A model generated the notes under the pieces. The model saw only the letters and a program-made list of their open reading frames with translations, did no database searches and was not told the DNA's origin. This document shows positions 16,729 to 24,264 of a DNA stretch of 47,272 nt, piece by piece (position 1 is the stretch's first letter; every line of letters begins with the position of its first letter). The DNA comes from Anaerolineales bacterium UBA3001 (GTDB lineage: Bacteria > Chloroflexota > Anaerolineae > Anaerolineales > UBA11657), in NCBI GenBank assembly GCA_002346435.1, contig DDZT01000018.1, forward strand, positions 3,969 to 51,240, written 5' to 3'. The translations under genes and the position numbers were made by a program.

Positions 16729-17484
16729 TTATGCAATGAATAAGGTCATTAACGCTCCTGCAATCAAAAAGGGGCTCAAGGGCAAAACAGTAAAAGGTTT
16801 GTAATTCCGACTTGTTCTGATATAAATAGCAACTACACTAATGCTAATGAAGGATATGAATATTGCTTGAGGTAAGTCTGACCATCCGGTTGTCAAACCT
16901 ATTAGTCCTCCGAGTTTTACGTCTCCCATGCCAAACACTACTAAGTCGTTAGACAAACTTTTGTTCTTTAGTGACAATTTCCAATAAAGTTTTCCGCCAA
17001 AAAATACAAGTAACATTAGCAGGTATCCTGCTATTCCTGATATCAAAATTATTAATAAGTCTTCATTATTTGTTTGTACGCCATATAATAAAGCCGCAAA
17101 TGCGGCAGGAGTAATCACTGAGTTTGGTATAAGCTTATGTTCTATATCAATCACAATGATCAGAATGAAACATGCTAAGAGAAAATTAGTGACAACGAAA
17201 TGTGTATTAGTTGATATCAATCCATTGATCACTGGCAGTAATATTGAAAAAAACAGTTCTACTAAGATGGGTCTAATTGATATCTTGTTGCCACACTTAC
17301 AATTGCCTACTATAAAGTTCATTACAGTAATCCATCTTATAGGTGTTATCATTTTGCCGCACTGATGACATAATGGGTATGAAAGACGTTTTTTTAAAGG
17401 TAACTGATCAGCTAGGTAATTAATTAATGCTCCTATTATCACCCCAAGCGATATTAGAAACAGTTGTTTTAGTAGTGATAACAT
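16729..17484 (-). CDS. Type IV prepilin peptidase (A24 family)
   Basis: A 251-residue polytopic aspartyl protease of the PilD/A24 family, which removes the leader peptide of type IV pilins and pseudopilins at the inner face of the membrane. It has an N-terminal domain with two cysteine pairs (CHQC and CKCG) typical of the zinc-binding methyltransferase-like part, shortened here, then the catalytic Asp in IVIDIEHKLIPN and the second Asp in the GxGD motif of FGMGDVKLGG. About seven to eight membrane helices follow. No pilin, pilus ATPase or secretion gene lies nearby, so it is an orphan. It is divergent from the membrane protein at 17544 with 59 bases between. Confidence 0.9.
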   Translation of the reverse strand: MLSLLKQLFLISLGVIIGALINYLADQLPLKKRLSYPLCHQCGKMITPIRWITVMNFIVGNCKCGNKISIRPILVELFFSILLPVINGLISTNTHFVVTNFLLACFILIIVIDIEHKLIPNSVITPAAFAALLYGVQTNNEDLLIILISGIAGYLLMLLVFFGGKLYWKLSLKNKSLSNDLVVFGMGDVKLGGLIGLTTGWSDLPQAIFISFISISVVAIYIRTSRNYKPFTVLPLSPFLIAGALMTLFIA

Positions 17485-17508
17485 AGCGATGTTACTGTTG
17501 GGCCTGTT

Positions 17509-17537
17509 TTGACATGGTTATATGCTCTTGCTAGAAT
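17509..17537 (+). promoter_or_regulatory. Sigma-70 promoter with leaderless spacing
   Basis: TTGACA, a 17-base spacer and TAGAAT. Only 6 bases separate the -10 box from the ATG at 17544, so the expected transcription start coincides with the A of the start codon. No ribosome-binding site is possible on such a transcript. Confidence 0.7.
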
Positions 17538-17543
17538 ATACAC

Positions 17544-18377
17544 ATGGAGAAGAAATATAGCAAAACCATCTTAGAAATTGACAAGTTGAGTTTGGTGACA
17601 TCAGTTGTGGCACTAGGGTATGTGGTTGCTCAGTTTTTGGAAACTCAGTCACATATGGTGAAATTAATATTGTTTGGGTCACCATTGCACTTTTGGGTTG
17701 ATAGTCAAACAATAATGATACTAGTAGTCACAGCCTCTGTAATTTCTGGAACAGACATGATGATTAGGAGTCATGTGTTGTTTAAAGATGATCATCGTAA
17801 TATTAGGCCATACTATCATTGCATTGGTCCTATGTTGACCGCTGTAATAATGGGGATAGTACTTGATAGTTGGCCGATGGGGACTACATGGTTGGTAGGC
17901 TTACTATGTGGTATGGCATTTTTGACATTAGTATTGATAACAGAATATAGGGCAATAGAATTGCCGGTATTTCATTCGGTTCGTATTAGGTTGCTTGCTG
18001 TTTACTATCCTATAGGTTTACTATGGTTATTTTGGTTGGTAAATATACAGGTGAGAGCTGCTATATCAGCGATAGCTGCAATGATTGTAATTGGACTGCT
18101 AAGCTTTCGTTTTTTACATGCTTATGGTTTGTCAGATTCAAGGTCTGCTAGGAATGGCTTTGTAATAGGTTTAATCATTGGTGAGCTTGTATGGGTAACA
18201 GGTTATTTGGCGCTGTCACCAATTGTTGTGATTATATCGTTGCTTTTAGTATTGCACATTTCCATTGGGATAATTAGGAATGTATCAGAGATGGTGAACC
18301 AAACTCATTCCATTGTGGAGTATAGCCTTATTACTATAGTTGTAGTTAGTGCGCTTGTAATGTTGCAAATAGTTTAG
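17544..18377 (+). CDS. Multi-pass membrane protein of unknown function
   Basis: A 277-residue protein with about eight hydrophobic helices and a short charged N-terminus (MEKKYSKTILEIDK). Polar landmarks are RSHVLFKDDHRNIRPYYH after the second helix and a conserved-looking SFRFLHAYGLSDSRSARNG segment between helices 6 and 7. I do not recognise the family and see no catalytic or transporter motif. It is a single-gene transcript driven by the promoter at 17509-17537 and is convergent with the small ORF/plsY unit. Codon use looks like that of its neighbours, so there is no sign of transfer. Confidence 0.75.
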   Translation: MEKKYSKTILEIDKLSLVTSVVALGYVVAQFLETQSHMVKLILFGSPLHFWVDSQTIMILVVTASVISGTDMMIRSHVLFKDDHRNIRPYYHCIGPMLTAVIMGIVLDSWPMGTTWLVGLLCGMAFLTLVLITEYRAIELPVFHSVRIRLLAVYYPIGLLWLFWLVNIQVRAAISAIAAMIVIGLLSFRFLHAYGLSDSRSARNGFVIGLIIGELVWVTGYLALSPIVVIISLLLVLHISIGIIRNVSEMVNQTHSIVEYSLITIVVVSALVMLQIV

Positions 18378-18425
18378 TAGGCAGTTCAATTATTGCAGTG
18401 CATTAGACAGAATACACAATTACTA

Positions 18426-18545
18426 TTATTCTAGTAATGTTAGTAAAGGGCCCAACACCATTGCGATTACTACCATTACTCCGAAAATCACTAAAACTAT
18501 GTTGGACGAACTTGTCTTGCGTTTAGTATTACGTTTTTTTGCCAT
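18426..18545 (-). CDS. Candidate 39-residue single-span membrane protein
   Basis: A short frame of 39 codons plus stop starts 7 bases after the stop of plsY on the same strand, with AGGA about 12 bases before the ATG. The protein begins with a very basic stretch (MAKKRNTKRKTSSS) followed by one hydrophobic helix and a short end, as expected for a small membrane protein with its N-terminus inside. It fills most of an otherwise empty 175-base gap between convergent genes. I do not recognise a family. Composition and operon position support it; it is too short for statistics. Confidence 0.55.
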   Translation of the reverse strand: MAKKRNTKRKTSSSNIVLVIFGVMVVIAMVLGPLLTLLE

Positions 18546-18552
18546 TGTGATT

Positions 18553-19266
18553 TTAGTCCTGGTTGATTGAAGTTGGGTCTGCAGTCATGTTGCCAGTCAT
18601 ACGTTTGGCCCGCCATCCTATTAATCTTTCTGTTCCGTTCATTAACCTTCTAATGTTGGGTCGGAGAGCCCACAATTGCAACAACAAACACATCACTCCA
18701 TAATAGATGTAAGCGCTAGGTAGTAAACCCTGATTGGACCTAACCATCATAATTATTGTTGTCATTATTGCGCCTGACATAGTAGCAACTGAAGCATATC
18801 CTATGCCGAACAAAATAGCAGCTCCTGCTGGTATAACTATAGATCCAGTCCATGCCCATAATCCAATTGCACCACCTACCGTTGTTACTCCACCGGCTCC
18901 ACCTCGCAATATAGTCTTCTTACGACCTGTCTTAGGATCAGTTATCGATTCTCTAAGGAATATGGAATGGTTGTGTCCTAGTACAGCTGATACACCTACT
19001 AATACATGAACCCATGCATAGTCGTCTGACGGCATTATTGATTTGGCTATAAGAATTGGCAGTGCTCCTTTTACCAAATCTAATATTGCTGTTGTAACGC
19101 CTGCCCACATGCCTGCAGCTCGCATTACGTTCGTGGCGCCTATACGGCCACTTCCTACCATTCGTACATCTTTGCCCGTTATGCGTTTGACTATTAGTAA
19201 ACCCACTGGTACCGCTCCAATAATATACCCTACAATAATCAGACCAAAAGCAAGTGGATTTAGCAT
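18553..19266 (-). CDS. plsY: Glycerol-3-phosphate acyltransferase PlsY (divergent)
   Basis: A 237-residue membrane acyltransferase that uses acyl-phosphate to acylate glycerol 3-phosphate, the first step of phospholipid synthesis. Motif 1 is GSGRIGATNVMRAAG (residues 38-52), where most homologues have GSGN; LDLVKGALP follows. The GH of motif 2 is at residues 97-98, but the phosphate-binding GGKG-type loop is replaced by RGGAGGVTT (121-129) after a polar insertion at residues 108-118. There are about six to seven helices and a C-terminal extension with basic residues. Its start lies 2 bases from the stop of the JAMM gene upstream, so they form one transcript. Membership is secure; the altered loop may reflect a lineage variant. 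Confidence 0.85.
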   Translation of the reverse strand: MLNPLAFGLIIVGYIIGAVPVGLLIVKRITGKDVRMVGSGRIGATNVMRAAGMWAGVTTAILDLVKGALPILIAKSIMPSDDYAWVHVLVGVSAVLGHNHSIFLRESITDPKTGRKKTILRGGAGGVTTVGGAIGLWAWTGSIVIPAGAAILFGIGYASVATMSGAIMTTIIMMVRSNQGLLPSAYIYYGVMCLLLQLWALRPNIRRLMNGTERLIGWRAKRMTGNMTADPTSINQD

Positions 19267-19267
19267 A

Positions 19268-19717
19268 TTAATTAGTTCTCTTATCTCTTTTTAATATAGT
19301 GTGTTGAGTATTTATTCTACGTATTCTTACCTCATTGATTTGACCCTCAACAAGATAATAGGCGCGCATATACCAATCTTTTTTATTGTGGCGTGCCAAA
19401 ATTACATAGGTAGCTTTGGGGTAATATGCTTGAGTAATATCGATTTCTGATGGGATTGCTACGCCTTTTGGATGCGAATGAAATATTCCAATAAGATCTT
19501 CACCATTTTGATCAATCATTTTCATTGCGTTAAATTGATCAATTGGATCCAGGAGATAACGTATTGGACTATGCTCGGCATTAGTGCCAGGATAGACAGT
19601 GCTTACATATCCTGATTTGCCTCCAAGTAGCCCACAGGCTTCGTTGGGTAGACCATGTTCAGCATGAGCTATCATGCTATTTGCCTGAGATTCAGTAATC
19701 GTTAATGATAATCGCAT
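19268..19717 (-). CDS. JAMM/Mov34-family metallopeptidase (M67)
   Basis: A 149-residue zinc isopeptidase-like protein. The complete JAMM motif is present: Glu26 in NEACGLLGG, and HSHPKGVAIPSEID with His80, His82, Ser90 and Asp93. Bacterial members of this size (Mec-like) release C-terminal glycine-linked groups from ubiquitin-like sulphur carriers such as CysO or ThiS-type proteins. No sulphur carrier or cysteine-synthase gene lies in the window, so the partner is unknown. It heads a minus-strand unit with plsY and the 39-residue ORF. Its promoter overlaps that of the divergent DtxR/MntR-type gene. Confidence 0.88.
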   Translation of the reverse strand: MRLSLTITESQANSMIAHAEHGLPNEACGLLGGKSGYVSTVYPGTNAEHSPIRYLLDPIDQFNAMKMIDQNGEDLIGIFHSHPKGVAIPSEIDITQAYYPKATYVILARHNKKDWYMRAYYLVEGQINEVRIRRINTQHTILKRDKRTN

Positions 19718-19740
19718 AATTTGTGATATTTGAGATTGCT

Positions 19741-19746
19741 ATTATA
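19741..19746 (-). promoter_or_regulatory. Candidate -10 box of the JAMM/plsY unit
   Basis: TATAAT on the minus strand, 23 bases before the ATG at 19717. It lies just outside the divergent promoter at 19753-19781, so the two polymerase sites overlap. No good -35 hexamer accompanies it. Confidence 0.4.
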
Positions 19747-19752
19747 CCAATC

Positions 19753-19781
19753 TTGACTAGGTGATTATACACTCCTATAAT
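19753..19781 (+). promoter_or_regulatory. Sigma-70 promoter of the DtxR/MntR-type regulator
   Basis: TTGACT, a 17-base spacer and a perfect TATAAT; the ATG at 19808 is 26 bases downstream of the -10 box. Confidence 0.7.
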
Positions 19782-19807
19782 TCCATGGCTTAAATTGAGG
19801 CGTTCGA

Positions 19808-20260
19808 ATGAACAAAACTGGTAAATTCTCCCATGCAATTGAAGACTATCTAAAAACCATTTACGAATTACAGCAAAGGGATAGTCCAGTTACTACTTCT
19901 GTTTTAGCAAAAAGAATGGGGTATGCTCCTGCATCGGTTACTGGAATGCTCCAAAAAATGTCTGTTAATTCTCCTATTTTGGTTAAGTATACGTCACATA
20001 AGGGGGTAGTGTTAACGTCTACTGGAGAGAAGATTGCACTTGAAATCATACGTCATCATAGACTGATAGAATTGTACTTGATAGAAGCTTTAGGATATAA
20101 ATCTGATCAAGTACATGATGAAGCAGAGAAGTTAGAGCATGTAATATCAGAGGAGCTGGAAGATCGCATAGCTGTTTTCTTAGGCAATCCTGTTGTTGAC
20201 CCACATGGTGAGCCAATTCCCACTAAGGATGGTCAAATATCAGGTAAGGACAACTCCTAG
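19808..20260 (+). CDS. DtxR/MntR-family metal-dependent transcriptional regulator
   Basis: A 150-residue regulator with an N-terminal winged helix (SHAIEDYLKTIYELQQ, then SVLAKRMGYAPASVTGMLQKM as the recognition region) and a C-terminal dimerisation domain with metal-ligand residues in IIRHHRLIELYLIEALGY and HDEAEKLEHVISEELEDR. It has no SH3-like third domain, so it is of MntR size. Family members repress iron or manganese uptake when the metal is bound. The gene for Fe/Mn superoxide dismutase lies 2 kb away. It is convergent with the lyase gene, with 13 bases between the stops. Confidence 0.88.
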   Translation: MNKTGKFSHAIEDYLKTIYELQQRDSPVTTSVLAKRMGYAPASVTGMLQKMSVNSPILVKYTSHKGVVLTSTGEKIALEIIRHHRLIELYLIEALGYKSDQVHDEAEKLEHVISEELEDRIAVFLGNPVVDPHGEPIPTKDGQISGKDNS

Positions 20261-20273
20261 GAACCATTATTTT

Positions 20274-21698
20274 TTAGTGAATACCACCATTTGTCAGATT
20301 TCGTAGATCTCCTATAGTTTTGTCGACTTCGTCTAGAGTGATTAGGCGATCCTCATCTTTGTGTTTCAAGGTACCATCATTGATATGTTCCATAGCTATT
20401 TGGCGAATAGAGACGTTTTGTTTCATTGCATGTTTTACTAATTCACCAGCCTTTAAGTATCCGATCAGTGGATTCAGTGCAGTTGCCACAATAGCGTTTT
20501 TGTTGAGCCAGCTTTCAGCCTTGACGCTATTGGCTGTGATGCCCTGCGCACATTTTTCGTCAAATGCTTGTACCGCCCCAATCATTACTTGCATCATCTC
20601 GAAAAGATTGTGTGCGATGATGGGCATCATCACGTTTAGTTCGAGTTGTCCAGCCTGTGATGCGAGCGCTACAGTATGATCACACCCTTGTATGTGGAAC
20701 ATAGCTTGATTGAGCATTTCAGCTAGTACAGGATTTACTTTACCAGGCATGATTGAGGATCCTGGTTGGACTGCGGGCAATCTTATTTCATCTAGGCCAG
20801 TCGAAGGTCCAGAGGATAGTAGTCGTACATCATTGGCTATACGAGTTAGTGTCATAGCTGTTATACGGATGCTGGACGAGAAGTCGGCTGCATCAGAGAG
20901 TGATTGCATGCTCTCAAATAGATTGTCGGATTCGGATAGCTTTAATTCGGTGATTTTGCTCAAATCTTGAACCATTCTGGCATGATACTCAGGGTGCGCG
21001 TTCAGTCCTGTTCCAGTTGCTGTACCACCAATACCTAAACGTCGCAGGCCGTTGGCACTACGTAGTATACGTTTGCGATCTCGTTGCAAGGCCTTGGCAT
21101 AGGCGCCAAATTCCTGTCCTAGCCTAACTGGAACCGCGTCTTGTAGATGAGTGCGACCTGATTTCAATACGTCGTCAAACTCAACAGATTTGGTCTGTAG
21201 CGTGTTAGACAATCCGTCTATAGACTTCAATAACTCATCCAGTCTCCACAAGCATCCCAGTCGAATAGCAGTTGGAATTGTGTCGTTTGTGCTCTGCGCC
21301 ATATTTACGTGGTCGTTTGGATTAACAATGCTGTAGTCGCCTTTCTTGCCACCCAATATCTCGATGGCTCTGTTAGCGATAACTTCATTAATGTTCATGT
21401 TGTGCGATGTTCCAGCTCCAGCTTGGAACGGGTCTACTTGGAATTCTGTATCGAAATTTCCTTCCATTACTTCTGAAGATGCTTGTACGATAGCTTTGGA
21501 TTTCTTTTCGTCAAGGAGTCCCAAAGCATGATTAACATTGGCTGCTGATCGCTTGATGAGAGCCATAGACCAAATGAAAGCACGCCATGGTCTTAGTCCG
21601 CTAACTGGGAAATTTTCAATAGCTCTAGCAGTTTGAATACCGAAATAACAGTCAGCTTGGAGGGACTTTTCTCCCAAAGAATCCCGTTCAGTTCGCAT
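20274..21698 (-). CDS. aspA: Aspartate ammonia-lyase (aspartase/class II fumarase superfamily)
   Basis: A 474-residue tetrameric lyase. The catalytic signature GSSIMPGKVNPV is intact, as are the first and second conserved regions GRTHLQDAVPVRLGQE and NPNDHVNMAQSTND. Features that favour aspartase over fumarase are QAGAGTSHNMN (fumarases have TGSGTQ), LSSGPSTGLDEIRLPAVQPGSS, and AGQLELNVMMP in place of SGNFELNVF. Aspartase deaminates aspartate to fumarate and ammonia, feeding the TCA cycle. A strong AAAGGAGATAG ribosome-binding site precedes the ATG. It lies downstream of ferredoxin on the same strand, separated by the hairpin at 21729-21758, so it may be transcribed on its own. Fumarase activity cannot be excluded. 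Confidence 0.8.
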   Translation of the reverse strand: MRTERDSLGEKSLQADCYFGIQTARAIENFPVSGLRPWRAFIWSMALIKRSAANVNHALGLLDEKKSKAIVQASSEVMEGNFDTEFQVDPFQAGAGTSHNMNINEVIANRAIEILGGKKGDYSIVNPNDHVNMAQSTNDTIPTAIRLGCLWRLDELLKSIDGLSNTLQTKSVEFDDVLKSGRTHLQDAVPVRLGQEFGAYAKALQRDRKRILRSANGLRRLGIGGTATGTGLNAHPEYHARMVQDLSKITELKLSESDNLFESMQSLSDAADFSSSIRITAMTLTRIANDVRLLSSGPSTGLDEIRLPAVQPGSSIMPGKVNPVLAEMLNQAMFHIQGCDHTVALASQAGQLELNVMMPIIAHNLFEMMQVMIGAVQAFDEKCAQGITANSVKAESWLNKNAIVATALNPLIGYLKAGELVKHAMKQNVSIRQIAMEHINDGTLKHKDEDRLITLDEVDKTIGDLRNLTNGGIH

Positions 21699-21728
21699 TG
21701 TTATGATCTATCTCCTTTATATATAGAA

Positions 21729-21758
21729 AGCGAGAGAGCTCTAATAAGCTCTCTCGCT
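21729..21758 (-). terminator. 12-bp perfect stem-loop between ferredoxin and aspartase genes
   Basis: AGCGAGAGAGCT and its exact complement form a 12-bp stem with a 6-base loop. Read on the minus strand it lies 35 bases after the ferredoxin stop and is followed by TTTCTATATA, a weak U-tract. It is probably a terminator for the sodA/ferredoxin unit, or an mRNA-stabilising hairpin before aspA. Confidence 0.65.
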
Positions 21759-21792
21759 GGATTCTACGTAGAAATTGATTATGTTTTTCCGA

Positions 21793-22194
21793 CTACATGT
21801 CCAGCGCGTCGTAGCCTGGGCCGTCAGTGAAGTAATCATAATTAGGCTGGATGTCTTCTGTGAGATCTAATACTTCTCCAGCATCTAGTTGCCTTGTGCA
21901 ATCAAGTGTTACTTGTTCGCCTTGTTCATTCTCGCCTTCATAATGTCCTTCAAGTCCTAACCTAGCTATGTATTCTCCTCCTTTAGCAGTGTAATCAGAA
22001 GGCACTTCATCCTCTTCGAAAATTGCTTCATACGGACATTCTGGCACACATGCACCACAGTCTATGCATGTATCAGGATCGATGTAAAACCAGGGCCATT
22101 CTGTTTTTGGCTCGCCTGGAATGATACATTCTACTGGACATACATCAACGCAAGAGCTGTCACGCAGGCATAATGCCGTAATAATGTAAGTCAT
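21793..22194 (-). CDS. Ferredoxin with two iron-sulphur clusters
   Basis: A 133-residue bacterial ferredoxin. The first cluster region is CLRDSSCVDVCPVECI, the second CIDCGACVPECPYEAI with the regular CxxCxxCxxxCP spacing, so two clusters of [4Fe-4S] or [3Fe-4S] type are expected. FEEDEVPSDY and the acidic C-terminal half resemble the FdxA-type seven- or eight-iron ferredoxins. It is a soluble electron carrier; the redox partner is not evident. A GAGGAGG ribosome-binding site lies a few bases before the ATG. It follows the superoxide dismutase gene on the same strand after 64 bases. Confidence 0.9.
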   Translation of the reverse strand: MTYIITALCLRDSSCVDVCPVECIIPGEPKTEWPWFYIDPDTCIDCGACVPECPYEAIFEEDEVPSDYTAKGGEYIARLGLEGHYEGENEQGEQVTLDCTRQLDAGEVLDLTEDIQPNYDYFTDGPGYDALDM

Positions 22195-22258
22195 GTTACT
22201 TGTTATCCTCCTCAGATTTGGTTTGCTTAATCAATTGAAAGTGCATGAATCATACCGG

Positions 22259-22864
22259 TTACTGGTTAAAACGTTCAGCTACTTTGTTCCAGTCCACTAT
22301 GTTCCACCAAGCGGATATGTAATCAGGTCTGAGATTTTGATAGTTCAGATAGTATGCATGCTCCCAAACGTCAAGTCCTAAAATTGGCGACATTCCTTCT
22401 GATATGGGATTATCCTGGTTTGCTGTTGAGCTTACTACCAGATTACTGTTCCCGTCTATGCTCAGCCATGCCCACCCACTGCCAAATCTAGTTGCTGCGG
22501 CTGTTGAGAATTTGGCTTTGAAAGATTCGAAATCATTGAATGTGCTATTTATGGCAGCTGCCAGATCACCACTAGGCATACCACCTCCGTTACTACTCAT
22601 GCTTGGCCAAAACAATGTGTGATTGTAATGACCACCTCCATTGTTTTGGACTGCACCCCTAATGTCACTTGGGACTGCTCCGAGATCCTTGAGTAAGTCT
22701 TCAATCGATTTATCCTGTAGTTCAGGATGACCTTCTAAAGCAGCATTGAGATTGGTTACATATGCATTATGGTGTTTTCCATGATGGATTTCCATTGTTC
22801 GAGCATCTATATGAGGCTCGAGGTCACTAAATTCGTAGGGTAATGCTGGAAGTTCATGTGTCAT
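22259..22864 (-). CDS. sodA: Superoxide dismutase, Fe/Mn family
   Basis: A 201-residue cytoplasmic Fe/Mn superoxide dismutase. All metal ligands are in place: His27 in MEIHHGKHH, His82 in GGGHYNH, and Asp165 and His169 in DVWEHAYY. The second-sphere glutamine is in the C-terminal domain (ANQDNP), which favours manganese, though cambialistic use is possible. A GGAGAG ribosome-binding site lies before the ATG. Its promoter at 22954-22983 is good. No signal peptide is present. It points to an oxygen-exposed lifestyle together with bcp. Confidence 0.95.
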   Translation of the reverse strand: MTHELPALPYEFSDLEPHIDARTMEIHHGKHHNAYVTNLNAALEGHPELQDKSIEDLLKDLGAVPSDIRGAVQNNGGGHYNHTLFWPSMSSNGGGMPSGDLAAAINSTFNDFESFKAKFSTAAATRFGSGWAWLSIDGNSNLVVSSTANQDNPISEGMSPILGLDVWEHAYYLNYQNLRPDYISAWWNIVDWNKVAERFNQ

Positions 22865-22953
22865 AAATGGCTCTCCATTTTGTGTTTTATATGTCAGTCG
22901 TTATGTGAAAAGTTGTGATTTTTCCAATTATTTCATATGCACTGAAGTAGTGA

Positions 22954-22983
22954 ATTGTATCCTTATTTGTATCGCTTTGTCAA
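22954..22983 (-). promoter_or_regulatory. Sigma-70 promoter of sodA
   Basis: On the minus strand TTGACA, an 18-base spacer and TACAAT; the leader to the sodA ATG is about 80 bases. Confidence 0.6.
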
Positions 22984-23111
22984 GGAAAATAAACATCGTC
23001 AGGAAACTATAATGACAAGTTTTGATGATTACTACTAGTATGTTGCAATCCAGTTAAGATATACTGGCAATTCATGGTTTCTTTTCAGTCACTAATTGAT
23101 AAAAGAGCATA

Positions 23112-24014
23112 ATGCGGCCATTGTTTGTTCTACTTATCGGAGTAATTGCATCCTCAACAGCTAGCATATTTGTTCGAAGTGCACAAAGCGATGCATCTTC
23201 TATTGTCATAGCTGCTTATAGGGTTGCAATAGCAACTGTAATGTTGTCGCCTGTTGTATATATTCGTCAGCGACGGGTACTGATAGGCATGGGAAGTAAG
23301 CAATGGATGTTGGCTATGGCTTCCGGAGGATTTCTTGGGCTTCACTTTGTGACTTGGATTACTTCGCTTGAATATACTACAGTGGCTTCTTCCACAATAT
23401 TAGTGAGCAGCTTACCTATATTTGTGGCTTTGTTATCACCGCTTTTTCTCAATGAAAAGCCTGCTTCGGTTCTATACTTTGGCATGGCGCTTGCAATTAT
23501 TGGCGGAGCAATTATGGCTTTAAGTGATACCTGTGTAGTGACAGGTATTAGTTTCTCATGTCCGTCATGGCGAAGCTTTTCCCAGGGTTCGGCCATGTAT
23601 GGCAATGGTTTGGCGGTATTAGGAGCAATTTTTGGCGCTGGATATTTTATGATTGGAAGGCACATGCGTGTTAGGCTGCCTCTTTTGACTTATATTTTTG
23701 TTGTATACGGTATGGCTGCATTAATTATGCTGGTGATAGTATGGATTACAGGATCACCTATATTGGGTTATGGGAAAGAGACTTATTTATGGTTTTTGCT
23801 ATTGGCAGTTGTGCCACAATTAATTGGACATAGCAGCTTCAATTGGGCGCTAGGTTACTTGCCCGTATCCTATGTGACCGTAGCTGTGATTGGAGAGCCT
23901 GTTGCAGCTACAGCGCTAGCATGGATTATTTTACATGAAAGTCCTTCTTGGTTACATATCTTAGGTGGAGCTCTGTGTCTTGCCGGCATTGGTTATACTT
24001 CCAGCAAATTGTGA
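23112..24014 (+). CDS. EamA/DMT-superfamily transporter
   Basis: A 300-residue membrane protein with ten predicted helices in two EamA repeats (about residues 5-135 and 165-297). The first repeat has the ASIFVRSAQSDASSIVIAAYRVAIA start and the ASSTILVSSLPIFVALLSPLFLNEKP segment, the second PLLTYIFVVYGMAAL and the VIGEPVAATALAWIILHESPS motif typical of this group. Such carriers export amino acids or other metabolites; the substrate cannot be read. It stands alone between the divergent sodA unit and the respiratory operon. Confidence 0.88.
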   Translation: MRPLFVLLIGVIASSTASIFVRSAQSDASSIVIAAYRVAIATVMLSPVVYIRQRRVLIGMGSKQWMLAMASGGFLGLHFVTWITSLEYTTVASSTILVSSLPIFVALLSPLFLNEKPASVLYFGMALAIIGGAIMALSDTCVVTGISFSCPSWRSFSQGSAMYGNGLAVLGAIFGAGYFMIGRHMRVRLPLLTYIFVVYGMAALIMLVIVWITGSPILGYGKETYLWFLLLAVVPQLIGHSSFNWALGYLPVSYVTVAVIGEPVAATALAWIILHESPSWLHILGGALCLAGIGYTSSKL

Positions 24015-24035
24015 ACACATTTTTGATGGCTATAT

Positions 24036-24052
24036 CTTTTATATAATAAAAG
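24036..24052 (+). terminator. Weak AT-only hairpin after the EamA gene
   Basis: CTTTTAT and ATAAAAG pair around a 3-base loop 22 bases after the stop. The stem is almost all A-T and has no T-run after it, so its role as terminator is doubtful. Confidence 0.25.
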
Positions 24053-24090
24053 GAACATCAGATATTTGCCAGGCTTGTACTAACAAATTA

Positions 24091-24122
24091 TTTTGTATAT
24101 TTTGTATATAAATTTGTACAAA
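24091..24122. repeat. Three TTTGTAYA-like repeats upstream of the respiratory operon promoter
   Basis: TTTTGTATAT, TTTGTATATA and TTTGTACAAA follow one another with the G bases at 24095, 24104 and 24116. The last is a perfect 10-bp palindrome ending 25 bases before the -35 box at 24148. They may be an activator or repressor site, or simply AT-rich upstream DNA. Confidence 0.3.
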
Positions 24123-24147
24123 ACACGAGGTTTTGGATAAGGGTTCG

Positions 24148-24176
24148 TTGACACTCTAATGCACTCATGCTATTAT
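24148..24176 (+). promoter_or_regulatory. Sigma-70 promoter of the nuo-atp operon
   Basis: A perfect TTGACA, a 17-base spacer and TATTAT. The predicted transcript starts near 24183 and has a leader of about 80 bases before nuoA. Confidence 0.7.
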
Positions 24177-24180
24177 TTGC

Positions 24181-24208
24181 ACTAATTGTCACAAATGGTG
24201 TAATTAGT
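24181..24208. promoter_or_regulatory. Inverted repeat at the predicted start of the nuo-atp transcript
   Basis: ACTAATT and AATTAGT form a perfect 7-bp inverted repeat around a 14-base loop, beginning at the expected transcription start. It could be an operator that blocks initiation or a 5' stem-loop that stabilises this long mRNA. Confidence 0.4.
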
Positions 24209-24264
24209 TGGAAGTACGAATTCGGGTTTACCCCATAATGAGGTAACATTTGTAAAATAATTTT

